Of a stretch of DNA of 64,000 bases, positions 9,238-18,284 are shown one piece after another (the first letter of the stretch is position 1; each line of letters begins with the position of its first letter). This stretch comes from an uncultured Selenomonadales bacterium (GTDB taxonomy: Bacteria; Bacillota; Negativicutes; Selenomonadales; Selenomonadaceae), in NCBI GenBank assembly GCA_947307055.1, contig CAMZHX010000005.1:79951-143950 (forward strand), given 5' to 3'. The notes under the pieces are model-generated. The model was not told the origin of the DNA, searched no databases, and saw only the letters and a program-made list of their open reading frames with translations. A program made the translations under genes and the position numbers.

Positions 9238-9639
9238 TCAATACAGAATCATTTCATCTAGGCGCATTGTTTGCGGCGAACCGAATACTCCGAAATGTGC
9301 GCCGAAAAATATTTCAAGCTCGGTGTTGCCGACTTCCATGAACAAAATTTTAATCAGCGCGATTTTATTCAGTGTCGCTTGCGATTTTTCTTCGGGCAAC
9401 CACAGCAGAAATTTTTTATAAAAATATATTTCGCTGTTCGGGAAGAGACTTTTGACTGCCAATAAAAATTTCAGTCGCCGACCTTGCGACAATTCTTGAC
9501 GTTTCAAGGCGCGTAAAATGGCGGTTTGTTCGACTGCATTTAGTGAATTGAAAAGTTTTTTAGCGGTCGCGCCCCAATAGCCGCAATTTAATTCTGCACG
9601 CAAAATTTCTCCGACAAAATCCCTAGTCATCGCGCTCAC
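9238..9639 (-). CDS. Conserved hypothetical protein of the injection-system operon
   Basis: 133 aa, soluble, mostly helical, no signal peptide. It starts MSAMTRDFVGEILRAEL and overlaps the upstream 363-aa gene by 17 bp, showing tight coupling. No domain is recognised. Its position between the VgrG-like gene and an Hsp70 suggests a small baseplate or chaperone component (inference). A slightly later ATG (SAM-MTRD) is possible as the start and would still overlap. Confidence 0.6.
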   Translation of the reverse strand: MSAMTRDFVGEILRAELNCGYWGATAKKLFNSLNAVEQTAILRALKRQELSQGRRLKFLLAVKSLFPNSEIYFYKKFLLWLPEEKSQATLNKIALIKILFMEVGNTELEIFFGAHFGVFGSPQTMRLDEMILY

Positions 9640-10714
9640 CCGTCCAATTAAATTCGGGATAATTATCCTCTAAAAATTTGAGCACAAAATTTGCGTAATC
9701 GGTCAGGAAAATTTCATCGCCGCTGAACTTTATCGAGCAAGCGGGCAGTCGATTTTTAACGCGCAATAAATTTTCATCGGGCGCGGAAAAATATTCGTGC
9801 TCCTTTGAGTAGCGATTGATATTTTCTGTCGCCGCGCCGAAATTCCCAAACCGACAAGAATAACCGTCCCGCGCCAACCCGCTCAAAACAAATTCTATAT
9901 CGCCTTGCGTCCGAAGTCTTTTTTTGCTCAAAATTCGCGGCGCGATTTTACTTTCGACGGGCAAAATTTTAATCCGCTCGGCTCGTTTGCTCGGCAATTC
10001 TCGCGGCGTTTGGAAAATAATTTGGTCATCGGCTCGCCTGACTTCCAATTCATCATCAAAAGTTGCGTCCGAAGTGGGCAAAACAAAACTCGAATCATCA
10101 GCCGTACAGCGATATTCAAAAAATTTCCCGACCGTCGCGACCGAATCCCACGACGTAGAATCAATTTCCACATTCCAATAAAATTTTTTATTCGTCAGCA
10201 ATTTGCCCGCCAATTTATTTTCAGCCAACTTCAGATTAAGTTCACTAACCACGCCGAAAATGCAAATGTCGACGGCTCGCCTTGCATACGGCGAATAAAT
10301 TTGCAACGGCGCATTGTAAAGCCGTGCTATTCTGAAAAATTTTTCTTCTGCCTCGACGAATCGATAATTCGGCTTTAATTGGTAAGTGAAGTCCGCGCCG
10401 ACAAAATTTTTATCTAACAGCGAATAAAATTCTTCGTAGGGAACGCATAAAAAAAACGGCTCGGAAGGTAAAGTTTGCGGCTCGCCGACTTCAAGCGGCG
10501 GCTGATTCCCGAAAAAAATACTTTCGCCAACTTCAAGCGGCAAAAGATTTCCCGATTCCTCCACGTCCGTTTTAATCTCCATAAATTTTTCATTGCCGCG
10601 AAATTCTTCCCACACGCGGCTCTCCAATTTCTTCAACGCCAAAGCTTGTTCATTTTTCAATTCCCGTTCGAGTTTCTTCAAAAATTTCTCCTCTTCTTGG
10701 CGCGTCATCTCCAT
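9623..10714 (-). CDS. Hypothetical protein next to VgrG-like gene
   Basis: 363 aa. Residues 1-50 are a charged helical stretch, followed by a short duplicated motif LEVGES/LEVGEP (about 57-80). The rest is a mixed alpha/beta region with no motif I can name, and there is no signal peptide or membrane segment. It starts at ATG 10714, 11 bp after the VgrG-like gene. Proteins of this sort between spike and chaperone genes could be baseplate parts or spike adaptors, but I do not recognise the family. Confidence 0.65.
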   Translation of the reverse strand: MEMTRQEEEKFLKKLERELKNEQALALKKLESRVWEEFRGNEKFMEIKTDVEESGNLLPLEVGESIFFGNQPPLEVGEPQTLPSEPFFLCVPYEEFYSLLDKNFVGADFTYQLKPNYRFVEAEEKFFRIARLYNAPLQIYSPYARRAVDICIFGVVSELNLKLAENKLAGKLLTNKKFYWNVEIDSTSWDSVATVGKFFEYRCTADDSSFVLPTSDATFDDELEVRRADDQIIFQTPRELPSKRAERIKILPVESKIAPRILSKKRLRTQGDIEFVLSGLARDGYSCRFGNFGAATENINRYSKEHEYFSAPDENLLRVKNRLPACSIKFSGDEIFLTDYANFVLKFLEDNYPEFNWTGERDD

Positions 10715-10725
10715 TGATTTTCCTC

Positions 10726-12006
10726 CTATCCGAGTTTAATATCGTTCGATTTCAACGAAATATTTTGGGCTTCTAAGTTAAAATCTTTTCCGACCTCCGC
10801 TTTGAACGCGCCGCCCATTTTCAGATTTATTCCTTGCTCGCCCATAACAATTTTGTTTTCGCCGACGCTCAAGACAATTTTTTTCTCGTCCATTAGAAGC
10901 GAAGTGCCAAAAGATTTAATCTCAAGCGACTTATCGCGGAAAAAAATCCGTTGCTTGCGGTTATTACCAATATATTTATCCTTAACGTTTTTGAATTCCT
11001 CGTCAAGCGTTTTGGTGCGCAAAGTCGACGCCGCATAACCTTCGCCGTTCATGTAAAAAATTTCGACGGTCTCGCCGACTTCGGGCAAAAAAATTATCCC
11101 GCTGTAGGGTGTGCGATAGGGCAGGAAAATTTTTTCGGCGTCTTTGTCGTCAATCTCGAATTGGACGCGCAATCGCCCTAAATTTTTCCCGTCGCCTATA
11201 TCCGTGACTTTCGCCATGAGTTTTGCGGGCGGCGTCAACAATTCCGACGGTTGCGGCTCCCGCAACTCTTCCAACTCGAATCGGATTCTGTCCGCGCCGC
11301 GTTCCTGATAGACTTCCAGCGCGACGATTAGAAATTTGCAAGGATTATTGCCCAACTGCAAAATGCGCCCGAGTTCAAAATACTTTGCCGCAACCAGTTC
11401 GGCAATTTTAATTTCTCCGCGCCGTCCGAGTTTCAAGCGAATTATTTCATCTTGCGAAATTTTATTTGCCGCCTCATCGGAACACGTCGCGATTTTTAAT
11501 TCCGATTTCCCTTGCAACGTATCTTTCACCCAAACACGCCGCCCTTGCCACGCCGCCAATCGCTTTATGAATTCAAAATTCGTTTCGCCGTCTTGCAAAA
11601 TGATTTCCCGACAAAGTTTGGTTGCGAATTTATTTTCAAGTTCAACCGAGCAATTTTGAAGTTTCAATCGCGCAGGATTCAAAATATCGCTGAAAAACTT
11701 TTCGGGATTTTGGAAAATGCGCGTCTCTTTAGTTTCGTCCGACTTAACCGACGCCGACTTTGCCAAAACTTCGACGTAATTGCCGTGATAAGTTTGCTCA
11801 ATTAAAATTTCCGCGACTTCGCCAAAAAAAATCGGGCGACCACTATCCAATTCGACGCCGATTTTTTTGCCGACCGCACTTTGATAAATAGAAAAATTTT
11901 CTTCAGCGACGCGCTGTCTAAATTTGCAAACGCTGTGGCAATTCGCCGCCTTACTCAAAGAAATTTCATCAAAATAATTTTCGTCGCCCAAGCCGCGCAC
12001 TTTCAT
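10726..12006 (-). CDS. VgrG/Pvc8-like spike protein of a contractile injection system
   Basis: 426 aa. Residues about 1-240 fit the phage gp27-like (late control D) ring domain. About 255-340 is a gp5-like OB fold (MAKVTDIGDGKNLGRLRVQF, then FLPEVGETVEIFYMNGEGYAAS). The C-terminus (375-426) is a run of short beta repeats (KIVLSVGENKIVMGEQGI) typical of a trimeric needle. It lacks a long effector extension. VgrG-like proteins trimerise to form the puncturing spike and carry PAAR-like tips, and a DUF4280 gene lies in the same operon. This gene is the strongest evidence that the block encodes an injection particle. Confidence 0.88.
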   Translation of the reverse strand: MKVRGLGDENYFDEISLSKAANCHSVCKFRQRVAEENFSIYQSAVGKKIGVELDSGRPIFFGEVAEILIEQTYHGNYVEVLAKSASVKSDETKETRIFQNPEKFFSDILNPARLKLQNCSVELENKFATKLCREIILQDGETNFEFIKRLAAWQGRRVWVKDTLQGKSELKIATCSDEAANKISQDEIIRLKLGRRGEIKIAELVAAKYFELGRILQLGNNPCKFLIVALEVYQERGADRIRFELEELREPQPSELLTPPAKLMAKVTDIGDGKNLGRLRVQFEIDDKDAEKIFLPYRTPYSGIIFLPEVGETVEIFYMNGEGYAASTLRTKTLDEEFKNVKDKYIGNNRKQRIFFRDKSLEIKSFGTSLLMDEKKIVLSVGENKIVMGEQGINLKMGGAFKAEVGKDFNLEAQNISLKSNDIKLG

Positions 12007-12022
12007 TAAATTTTTCTCCCAA

Positions 12023-12442
12023 TCAATATGTGTTGAAATTTTTCAGCTGATTTTCTTTCTGCGTAAGTTTGAGCACAAAGTATGTGCCGTCTTCATTTTC
12101 GGGCGCACCGTAAACTTCTCTGTAATCGCAAACGAACATGTCAGGGATTTCGTAAGTCCGAAGAATTACGCCTGAATTGTCCGACTTCACCGTCAAAGTG
12201 ACTTTGCGATAAGTCGTAGCCTCTTTAAGGTCGCGCGTCCATTCCGAAATTTTTATCAGCGCGTCGTTAATGCTCGCCTCGATTTTACCTTTAACGCTCA
12301 TTCGCGCCAATATCGCATTCGACTTTTTTTGCGCGTCGTCGTTCAGCGTATCCAGCGAAATATCCGCAAAGTTAATCATATTTGGCTCGTTAATCTCGAT
12401 AGTTTCTTCGCTCGATTCGATTTTCAATTCGTAGTAAATCAC
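12023..12442 (-). CDS. Candidate inner-tube (Hcp/gp19-like) protein
   Basis: 139 aa, rich in beta strands with one central helix (about 55-75) and a C-terminal segment DYREVYGAPENEDGTYFVLK. Size, order beside VgrG and the sheath candidate, and absence of a signal peptide fit a Hcp or phage-tail-tube subunit. The sequence is too divergent for a firm call by eye. It lies between the VgrG-like gene and the 739-aa protein, with 15-16 bp gaps on each side. Confidence 0.5.
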   Translation of the reverse strand: MIYYELKIESSEETIEINEPNMINFADISLDTLNDDAQKKSNAILARMSVKGKIEASINDALIKISEWTRDLKEATTYRKVTLTVKSDNSGVILRTYEIPDMFVCDYREVYGAPENEDGTYFVLKLTQKENQLKNFNTY

Positions 12443-12457
12443 GTTAAAGCCCCTCCC

Positions 12458-14677
12458 CTAGTCAATAATTTCAACGTCAAGCATATCCTCGCCGCCTGAA
12501 AGTTCGACCTTCAAATTGTTGTCGTCTCTCAAAATATTTTCACCGTCTTTGAGCATAAGATTGATTATATCGCCCTTAGCCTTATATTTTTTGGCTTGCT
12601 GCGACCACTCCGCGACGACGTTATTAAGGAAGTCCTTCAACTGCGAATCTTTAAGTTTCGAGCCGTAAGTTTTGAGGTAAGCGCGGATAAAATCTTTGGT
12701 GAGCGTGCGGAAAATCGGTTGGTATTCGCCGTCTTTGCGGTTGAGAGTTCGGGCGTTAAGAATATAAGTTCGGTCGATAAATTTGCCGGCGCGTTCGTCG
12801 TATCTGCGGTCGCCGTCGAAAGCAAAGCCGAATCGATTAGCAGTAAAAGCATTGACGACTTCCGCGCTCCAAGCGATTGAACGTTCACGATTAAATTTCG
12901 TGAGCAATTTGGCAGTAATTTTATCGCCCTCAAGGTCGATTCGCACGCAAGAATTTTCTTTTATGAAATTGTCCTTAAAGCCGTTGTTAATCCAGAATTC
13001 GGGTTGTTGAGCGGCAATCAATAAACCCGCCGCGACGTAAGAGGCGTCGATATACATTGCGGGCACTGAAATTTTCAGCGTATCCTCTTCCGCGCCGAGC
13101 GGAACTGTACCTTCGCGCATAATCGTAAAATTCGGCAGGGCGTAAACCGCGTGCTCGTAATTGAGCGGCTCCAATTTATCTTCAAGATTTTTAATAACTT
13201 CGGCGTTAATCCCAGAAAAAGTCGTCAAAGGATTGGGCGCAAAGTTGAAGACGGTCATAATTTTGCAATCGTCCATGATTTTAAGAATAGACTTCGCCGC
13301 AGAAAAATCAGTGCCGTCAGCCGAATTTTTATCTTGGTCGTCGTCATCAAATAAATCGTCGTCAAGCCCGATTTCTTGATTCAAGCCGCCGCCCGAAAAA
13401 TCTTCGTCGAGGACGTGCGGCAAAATCGCAAACCAAAGCTTATTTTTATCGCTGACGCCTAAGCCTAAATGATTCATCGTCGATACAAATTTGCCTTTGA
13501 TTTTATCGTCAATAAGTTTGCTCGCCTTGCAATTCGCGACGATTAAACCGACTTTGGGGAGAGTGCCGCCCTTAACCGCGGCGTGGTCAAAGAATATTTT
13601 CACGCTTAACATTTTCCGAACACTATCGGACAAGACTTGTATAAAAGCTTCCTTCGCCTGCTTGAAACTGCTCTGAATAATTTTCTTATTCTCGGTGAGT
13701 TGGTCGCGATATTCGGCAAGCGCGGTGCTGTCCATATTTTCAAGCGGATTAGCCAATTCTCTGCCCGTGTAAGCCGATACAACCAATGCTTTGGTGAAAT
13801 TATTTTCGTCCTTCGCGTGTTTATCGAGGTCGCTCTGAATTATCTTGGCAAATTTGGTCGAGTTATCGCCGTCGGGGTCGCTCGGTGAATCGGAATTTTC
13901 ATCGGAATCGGGCGTACTTGCTTTGGCGGGAATCAGAATCCAACGCCCGTCGTTATCAAAACCGCCGCGCCCGCTCAATAATTTTTTCGGCTCGCCGTCG
14001 CCGCTTGAGCTTGCCGCATTCAACTGCAGAAGCTTTTGATTTACGGCGTTAATTTTCCTTTCGGCGTCGTCCAAACTAATTGCCATTAGCGCGGTAGGAT
14101 TTCTGAATTGTTCAAGGGCACTTTTGCGAATTTCGCGCAGACGTTTAGCAATCGGCGCAGCATTTTCATTTTTGGCAATGCGCTCCTCGTATTTTTCCAT
14201 AAGCATTGGAATTTTCTGGCGCGTATCGTAAAGGGCGTCGATTTCGCGCTTGGGCGTTAAAATCTCGCGAAGTTTGGCGTCATTGAACTCGATATTTGCA
14301 AGCCCGCTATCCGATTTTTGGCTGTACATGTTGACGAGCATTTCATAATACGTATGCCCCGTTATTTTAATCTCGCGCCCGCCATTTTTCTTCGCCTCGA
14401 TAGGGTCGGCGGTGTATTGGAAATACGGAACGCCGTCAGCCGTGCCCGTTACGAACTCAAAAACTTTCGGCTGGAATTTTTCAAGGAACTCGCCGAAACT
14501 CCTAACCTCAAGCTTTTTCTCAATGTCCTTGTACATTTCCTCGTCGCTGGAATCGGGGTCGCTGTAAAGGTCGAGAATGCTATACAAATTTTTCGCCGAA
14601 ATATCAGCGGGGTGCGTGAACTCCTCGAACAAAATCGCCCGATGAGTTTGCGGGATTTTATCCCACGTGCTTGACAT
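12458..14677 (-). CDS. Large candidate sheath (TssC-like) protein
   Basis: 739 aa, cytosolic. An N-terminal region (1-230) is partly helical. An acidic, Ser/Asp-rich linker (about 255-285, DSDENSDSPSDPDGDNS) leads to an alpha/beta core. The C-terminal third contains LKISVPAMYIDASYVAAGLL and SAEVVNAFTANRFGF, then a beta-rich tail ending DMLDVEIID. Its position next to the tube candidate and its length suggest a contractile sheath or sheath-like protein. I cannot confirm homology by eye, and separate TssB/TssC genes are not present. It could instead be a baseplate protein. Confidence 0.45.
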   Translation of the reverse strand: MSSTWDKIPQTHRAILFEEFTHPADISAKNLYSILDLYSDPDSSDEEMYKDIEKKLEVRSFGEFLEKFQPKVFEFVTGTADGVPYFQYTADPIEAKKNGGREIKITGHTYYEMLVNMYSQKSDSGLANIEFNDAKLREILTPKREIDALYDTRQKIPMLMEKYEERIAKNENAAPIAKRLREIRKSALEQFRNPTALMAISLDDAERKINAVNQKLLQLNAASSSGDGEPKKLLSGRGGFDNDGRWILIPAKASTPDSDENSDSPSDPDGDNSTKFAKIIQSDLDKHAKDENNFTKALVVSAYTGRELANPLENMDSTALAEYRDQLTENKKIIQSSFKQAKEAFIQVLSDSVRKMLSVKIFFDHAAVKGGTLPKVGLIVANCKASKLIDDKIKGKFVSTMNHLGLGVSDKNKLWFAILPHVLDEDFSGGGLNQEIGLDDDLFDDDDQDKNSADGTDFSAAKSILKIMDDCKIMTVFNFAPNPLTTFSGINAEVIKNLEDKLEPLNYEHAVYALPNFTIMREGTVPLGAEEDTLKISVPAMYIDASYVAAGLLIAAQQPEFWINNGFKDNFIKENSCVRIDLEGDKITAKLLTKFNRERSIAWSAEVVNAFTANRFGFAFDGDRRYDERAGKFIDRTYILNARTLNRKDGEYQPIFRTLTKDFIRAYLKTYGSKLKDSQLKDFLNNVVAEWSQQAKKYKAKGDIINLMLKDGENILRDDNNLKVELSGGEDMLDVEIID

Positions 14678-14693
14678 TTAAAAATCATCTCCC

Positions 14694-15032
14694 TTAACCT
14701 TGCGTAAACCCCTGCGCGTTCGCCGCTTTGACTTTCACGACCGAGCCCACAGGGCAGTTGCAAAAAGTATTCGCCGTCAGCAAATTTTTTGAATCGGCTT
14801 TGCATTTCAGGTCGAAATTTATCCACGGCGTTTGTTGGAAGCGGCAGGGTTGCGGCGTGCCTTGAGCCATTGCCGTTAATATCGGGCAAGTGCCACTACC
14901 AGAAAGTTTCGCCGCCGTCGTCAGAACTTTGGAGCCTTTATGCGTGACTTGCCCAGACATAGAAATTGAGAAATTCACTGCGGGAGCCGCCACGCAAAAA
15001 AATTTCGCCCGTTCCGTCAAAAAATCTGCCAT
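14694..15032 (-). CDS. DUF4280 PAAR-like spike-tip protein
   Basis: 112 aa, small and Cys-rich (six Cys) with Gly/Ser/Thr turns. The C-terminal CNCPVGSVVKV and internal GSGTCPILTAMAQGTPQPC fit the DUF4280 family, a PAAR-like cone that caps VgrG spikes and can bind metal. No toxin domain is fused, so it is probably a structural tip or an adaptor for effectors encoded elsewhere. It lies between the 1078-aa Hsp70 gene and the sheath candidate. ATG at 15032. Confidence 0.8.
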   Translation of the reverse strand: MADFLTERAKFFCVAAPAVNFSISMSGQVTHKGSKVLTTAAKLSGSGTCPILTAMAQGTPQPCRFQQTPWINFDLKCKADSKNLLTANTFCNCPVGSVVKVKAANAQGFTQG

Positions 15033-15041
15033 AACGTCGCC

Positions 15042-18000
15042 TCACTCTAAGGTTATCAGCTTGCCTTCGATTTCGTCAGTCGGCTCGCCCTTCGACACCG
15101 CATAGCAAATTTTATTCGATGCAACGGCTTTGACGTAAACATTCGCGTCGGGGTCGGCGTCAATGTGAATCGTCAACCGCTTTGCTATCGAGGCAGGCGC
15201 GTTATTCGTCGCGGCAATGCTTTGGTCGGTGTAGAGCAGGTCGAATACGCCGAGCTTCGCACCTATAAATTTATACCATTTCCCCAATTTTGTCGACTTG
15301 TCAATCAAAATTTTAAATTTGCCCATGCGAGCACGCCCAACATAAAATTGGAAGGGCACTTGCTTTTTGTCCTTGCCTTCGGGGCTTATGTCGACAACGC
15401 GAATTGCAGAACCTTCTCTGCACTTCAATAAGCCAAATGCTACGCCCGTTTTGCCCGTTGGGCGAGCGAAATTATTTTTGTCGACCGCTATGCCCTTCGT
15501 CGCTTGAATTTTATCTGCCTCATCAGTGCCCAGCGGCGGATATAAGACAAAACGCGGCATTTTCTGCCCTTCGCCAAATCCTAAAAGCTTGCGAGCCTTG
15601 CCCGTCTCAACGTCCGTATATTCCTCGAAAAGTTTCTTGACAAGCGCGGACTTGGTCGAATTGCCCGCAAGAAAAATTCCAATTTCCTCCACGTCAGAGA
15701 GTGCCGCTACGCCGTTATCCTGCCCGCCGCTCACCTTGTCGAAGGCGTCGCGCAACGAGATAAAAAAGCTGTCTATGCCACTGCAAATCCTCTCGCGCAA
15801 AATCTTTTTCAAGTCGACGAGCGGCGCAAGTTTTTTCGCCTCAACCTTCGGCGCAGATTCCGTAGCTTTTTTACTCTCGGCAAGTCTCGCCAAAATTGAA
15901 GTGGCTTGGGTATAGCCATTGGAACTCAATTCTTCTAACTTTTGAAAGGATTCTTTATGTCCTTTGTTTGCCCAATCCCAAAGTTGGTTAATTGCATACG
16001 GTGAATTTTTCAACGCATTTTCCATAACATTAGCAAATATATTCTTAGCGACTTCAAATGTCGGTTGGGGCAGAGTGGTTTTGACATCATCGGGAGTTTG
16101 CGAGCCGATTGACAATTCAAAGCCTGTGATTTCTTGTCCCGCGTCGTCAAAAACCGTCAGAGAAATTTTGCCCGAATCAAAAATCTTTTTAGCCTCTTCG
16201 GAGGTCGGAGCCTCCCAAACGGGGCGCAGAGCTTCCATTAAATTATGCATATTGAGATTAGCCTCTTGCGACTGGCGAATCAAGCCGTCCGAGCCTGGAA
16301 ACTCCAACTTTTCAGCCGCCCACGTGAACGGAATTTTAACTTTGGAATTATCGCGCGGCTTCAAAAGTTTATCGCTGTTCGCCTTGAAGATTTGGAACGC
16401 CATGAGCCGCAAAAGATTTTCGCCGCCTAAAGTCCTGTCGCCATGCGCGCCAAAATGCGTCAGCACATAGTCATAAAAATCCGCGTCATCATCTGCCGCC
16501 AACTTCAAGACGCCAAAATCAAAATCGGTCGTGCCGCCGCCGAAGTCGAACACCGAATAATAAACGCCGTCGGTGTCCTCGCCATTCAAAAAGCCGTAGC
16601 CGTCAAGCGCGGTGATAGCATACGCGGCCGGCTCGCTCGTGCCCTCGATGACTTGGAAATTTTTCATAGCCCCTTCATTATCAAGGAGCGCGGTCGGCAA
16701 CGATTTCAAAATCCCTGCGCGAAATGCCTTCAACATGCGCTCGCGAATATTTCGCTCGTACATGACGGGGAAACTTAAAATGTATTTCAAAAAAATATGC
16801 TTGGGGCTCAACATGTGATTGATATACGAGCCTAGATAATAGGCATAATACTCCAGCGGATTGAATTCGTCGCTGGTAATGTCCAAAAAGGGCGGCAAAT
16901 CTATTTCAAATTTGTTATGGTCGCGGATTTTGGTCGTGTATTGGAGATTGCCGCACCACTGCTTGATATTCTCGAAAAACGACGCGTATAAACTGCTGTC
17001 GTTAATGCCGTCCAGATTACTTTTTGCGTTATGCGAGACCGTGACATCTTCCAGAGAAGTTTTAGGACGACCTGCACGGGCGGAATAAGCCGTCAGGAAA
17101 TTTTCAATGTGGCGGAATTCAATAATGGTCGGGTTCTCGTAATTTTCAGCCTTGATACCTTTTGAGTAATCGCCCGCGCCGACTTGCAAGGGAATAATTT
17201 CGCCGCGCTCGTTTTCGTAAACTACAACCGTTGACTTCGTGCCAAAATCGATAGCGACTATGCCCGAAGAATTTATATCGGCAGCGGGGTCGCGAGCGTA
17301 AATCGTTTCGCCCAGTTTAACGTTGCGCTCGGTCTCTTCCGGAACGTCCCACAAATCCCAATGCCCGCGATTAGGGTCGGTCAAAAGTTTTTCGTCGTAG
17401 CGGTCAAGCCCAACGCGGCGTTCGTCGCAAGTCAAAAGCTCTTCGCGCAACATATCTTCGGCTTGCTTATCGTTTACGGTCTTGCCCTTTAGCGCGTCGA
17501 GATTCAGGAAGGAAAATTTCGTGCCCGCCTTTACCGCGTCATAAATCTTTTTCTCGTCGAATGTGATTTTGTCGCCTTGAAACTTTAAGTACTCCTTTAA
17601 GTTTTTCAACGTGCTGAAAAGTTGCTCCGACTTTTTGGAAGGAAAATCTTTCGGCGCAAGGTCGTACTCAAGCCACGTCCAAATAACTTTCTGCGGCGAC
17701 GGGTTGCTGAGATTAAATTTATAAATCGGTATAACCCAATAATGACCTTCGTTATAACTATCGTAACGACCAATGGAGTAACTGTTATTGTTCGTATTCA
17801 TATAATTTTTGGCGTTATTAATAGTGATTCCCGGATAGGAAGAATTGCAAACTTTTATATTTCCGTTTGAAACACGAAAATAATTTACCTGATTATTGAA
17901 AAGATTTCGGGCTTCGTTTTCACTGGGAATAACACCTTGAAAACCAGCAAAACCTAAACGTGACGAAATACCCGGTACGCTATAATCAATTGGACGATAG

Positions 18001-18278
18001 GCATAACCCGCCGCACAAGCGTGAACGTCAAGGTCGGGCATTAAGCCTGCGATGTCGTGGACGTAATAAACGCCCTCGCTTTGACCGGCGCGGTTGAGGT
18101 AAATCCATTCTTTGTTATTAAATTTGGTTTGGAATGCTTGATAGAACGGGACGTAACTTGCGGCGAAAGCTTCGTTAGTCTTGCTGATTAGTTTTTTCAG
18201 CTCAACGTCCTTGCGCTCGGCGAAAAGATTTTCATCGACGGGAATAACTTTGATTGGTTTAGTGTCCAAAATTTTCAT
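15042..18278 (-). CDS. Giant Hsp70-family protein with ~340-aa N-terminal extension
   Basis: 1078 aa. Residues 1-335 are a non-Hsp70 extension that includes an Asn/Tyr-rich stretch (about 100-195, NYMNTNNNSYSIGRYDSYNE). An Hsp70/actin-type ATPase follows: IVAIDFGTKSTVVVYE (about 340), FDFGGGTTDFDFGVL (about 575) and an adenosine motif GIFLAGNSTKSALVKKLF (about 875). A helical insertion with SEL1-like character lies near 770-830. The last ~120 residues are beta-rich. DNA encoding residues ~96-193 (17700-17990) is much richer in A+T and uses other codons than its surroundings. It is the second gene of the operon, 6 bp after the GrpE-like coiled-coil gene. A role in particle assembly or effector recognition is inferred. 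Confidence 0.8.
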   Translation of the reverse strand: MKILDTKPIKVIPVDENLFAERKDVELKKLISKTNEAFAASYVPFYQAFQTKFNNKEWIYLNRAGQSEGVYYVHDIAGLMPDLDVHACAAGYAYRPIDYSVPGISSRLGFAGFQGVIPSENEARNLFNNQVNYFRVSNGNIKVCNSSYPGITINNAKNYMNTNNNSYSIGRYDSYNEGHYWVIPIYKFNLSNPSPQKVIWTWLEYDLAPKDFPSKKSEQLFSTLKNLKEYLKFQGDKITFDEKKIYDAVKAGTKFSFLNLDALKGKTVNDKQAEDMLREELLTCDERRVGLDRYDEKLLTDPNRGHWDLWDVPEETERNVKLGETIYARDPAADINSSGIVAIDFGTKSTVVVYENERGEIIPLQVGAGDYSKGIKAENYENPTIIEFRHIENFLTAYSARAGRPKTSLEDVTVSHNAKSNLDGINDSSLYASFFENIKQWCGNLQYTTKIRDHNKFEIDLPPFLDITSDEFNPLEYYAYYLGSYINHMLSPKHIFLKYILSFPVMYERNIRERMLKAFRAGILKSLPTALLDNEGAMKNFQVIEGTSEPAAYAITALDGYGFLNGEDTDGVYYSVFDFGGGTTDFDFGVLKLAADDDADFYDYVLTHFGAHGDRTLGGENLLRLMAFQIFKANSDKLLKPRDNSKVKIPFTWAAEKLEFPGSDGLIRQSQEANLNMHNLMEALRPVWEAPTSEEAKKIFDSGKISLTVFDDAGQEITGFELSIGSQTPDDVKTTLPQPTFEVAKNIFANVMENALKNSPYAINQLWDWANKGHKESFQKLEELSSNGYTQATSILARLAESKKATESAPKVEAKKLAPLVDLKKILRERICSGIDSFFISLRDAFDKVSGGQDNGVAALSDVEEIGIFLAGNSTKSALVKKLFEEYTDVETGKARKLLGFGEGQKMPRFVLYPPLGTDEADKIQATKGIAVDKNNFARPTGKTGVAFGLLKCREGSAIRVVDISPEGKDKKQVPFQFYVGRARMGKFKILIDKSTKLGKWYKFIGAKLGVFDLLYTDQSIAATNNAPASIAKRLTIHIDADPDANVYVKAVASNKICYAVSKGEPTDEIEGKLITLE

Positions 18279-18284
18279 GCCTCC

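Noticed and set aside
15042..18278. Diversity-generating retroelement target
   Set aside because: The A-rich patch is suggestive, but no reverse transcriptase, template repeat or accessory gene is visible in the window.
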